From NCBI GenBank assembly GCA_015711695.1, contig JACVIW010000158.1, forward strand, positions 1 through 5,883: a stretch of DNA of 5,883 bases, written 5' to 3'. Position 1 is the stretch's first letter, and each line of letters begins with the position of its first letter. The position numbers and the translations under genes are program-made. The notes below the pieces were generated by a model that did no database searches, had not been told where the DNA came from, and saw only the letters and a program-made list of their open reading frames with translations. This document shows positions 5,669 through 5,883 of this stretch, piece after piece. The DNA comes from Candidatus Geohydrothermomicrobium daggyaiense. Lineage in GTDB: Bacteria > Actinomycetota > Geothermincolia > Fen-727 > JACVIW01.

Positions 5669-5883
5669 TCAACCCGAACGACAAACGAACTGGATCCTTC
5701 TCGTGTTCCCAGTCACACCGCCTAGGTCGCTGGCATCGAAAGCATGTAGCTCTTTAAACCCTGAATCCAGGATAACGCTTTTGAGGTAATCAAGTGAGTA
5801 TGCTCTTTCGCGGTGTATCTCGCTTTTCATAATATAGAAGTTTTTTTTCTGCTTAATGAAATTCGTCATGCGTATCGTAAGGA
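5669..5883 (-). CDS. Probable class I SAM-dependent methyltransferase, C-terminal end only
   Basis: The minus-strand frame is open from the right edge to TGA at 5671-5669, giving 70 residues. The segment reads 'EIHRERAYSLDYLKSVILDSGF', then KELHAFD, and ends in RRIQFVCRSG. This matches the end of small class I methyltransferases, where an 'E-x-H-x-E-R-x-Y' stretch leads to a helix ending in 'xxGF', a beta strand, and a final 'ri-F-v-x-(K/R)' strand. The SAM-binding motifs would lie upstream, outside the window, so the reaction and substrate cannot be stated. An ATG at 5869 exists, but the domain position shows it is internal and the frame continues beyond it. The gene is convergent with the isomerase gene across a 72-base gap. 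Confidence 0.65.
   Translation of the reverse strand, partial: LTIRMTNFIKQKKNFYIMKSEIHRERAYSLDYLKSVILDSGFKELHAFDASDLGGVTGNTRRIQFVCRSG

Noticed and set aside
1..5883. CRISPR arrays, insertion sequences, tRNA or rRNA genes, attachment sites.
   Set aside because: No spaced repeat arrays, terminal inverted repeats, transposase or integrase motifs, or cloverleaf-like sequences were seen by eye on either strand.

Overview
This is a bacterial chromosomal fragment of moderate GC content. The genes are densely packed with short intergenic gaps, and most of the visible starts are served by Shine-Dalgarno sites. Two minus-strand genes appear to start with TTG, and arginine and isoleucine are often encoded by AGA/AGG and ATA. 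I cannot assign a phylum. I see no plasmid, phage, transposon, CRISPR, tRNA or rRNA signal, so this looks like ordinary chromosome rather than a mobile island.

Layout from left to right. (1) 1-473, minus strand: the N-terminal 157 residues of a calcineurin-like metallophosphoesterase, running off the left edge. (2) 474-684: an AT-rich divergent intergenic gap. (3) 685-1998, plus: a 437-residue membrane-anchored protein with two zinc ribbons, a lysine-rich linker, one membrane segment and an outer domain resembling LolA/LppX-type lipid carriers. (4) 1992-3800, minus: a 602-residue six-hairpin glycosidase of the alpha-L-rhamnosidase (GH78) type. Its 3' end overlaps the previous gene by 7 bases, tail to tail. 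(5) 3801-4033: a divergent control region with a plausible promoter for each flanking gene and two inverted repeats. (6) 4034-5596, plus: a 520-residue protein of the L-fucose/L-arabinose isomerase superfamily. (7) 5597-5668: a short convergent gap without a convincing terminator. (8) 5669-5883, minus: the C-terminal 70 residues of a probable class I SAM-dependent methyltransferase, entering from the right edge.

The most coherent functional unit is the divergent glycosidase/isomerase pair. Neither protein shows a signal peptide. An intracellular glycosidase that releases a (deoxy)sugar could feed an aldose-ketose isomerase transcribed from the same control region. This is inference from family and arrangement, and neither substrate can be read from the sequence. 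The glycosidase lacks one acidic residue expected in the GH78 active-site block, so rhamnosidase activity should not be assumed. The zinc-ribbon membrane protein, the phosphoesterase and the methyltransferase show no evident link to sugar use. No clear new multi-gene system is visible. The items most worth following are the altered glycosidase active site, the shared control region and the unusual architecture of the zinc-ribbon protein.
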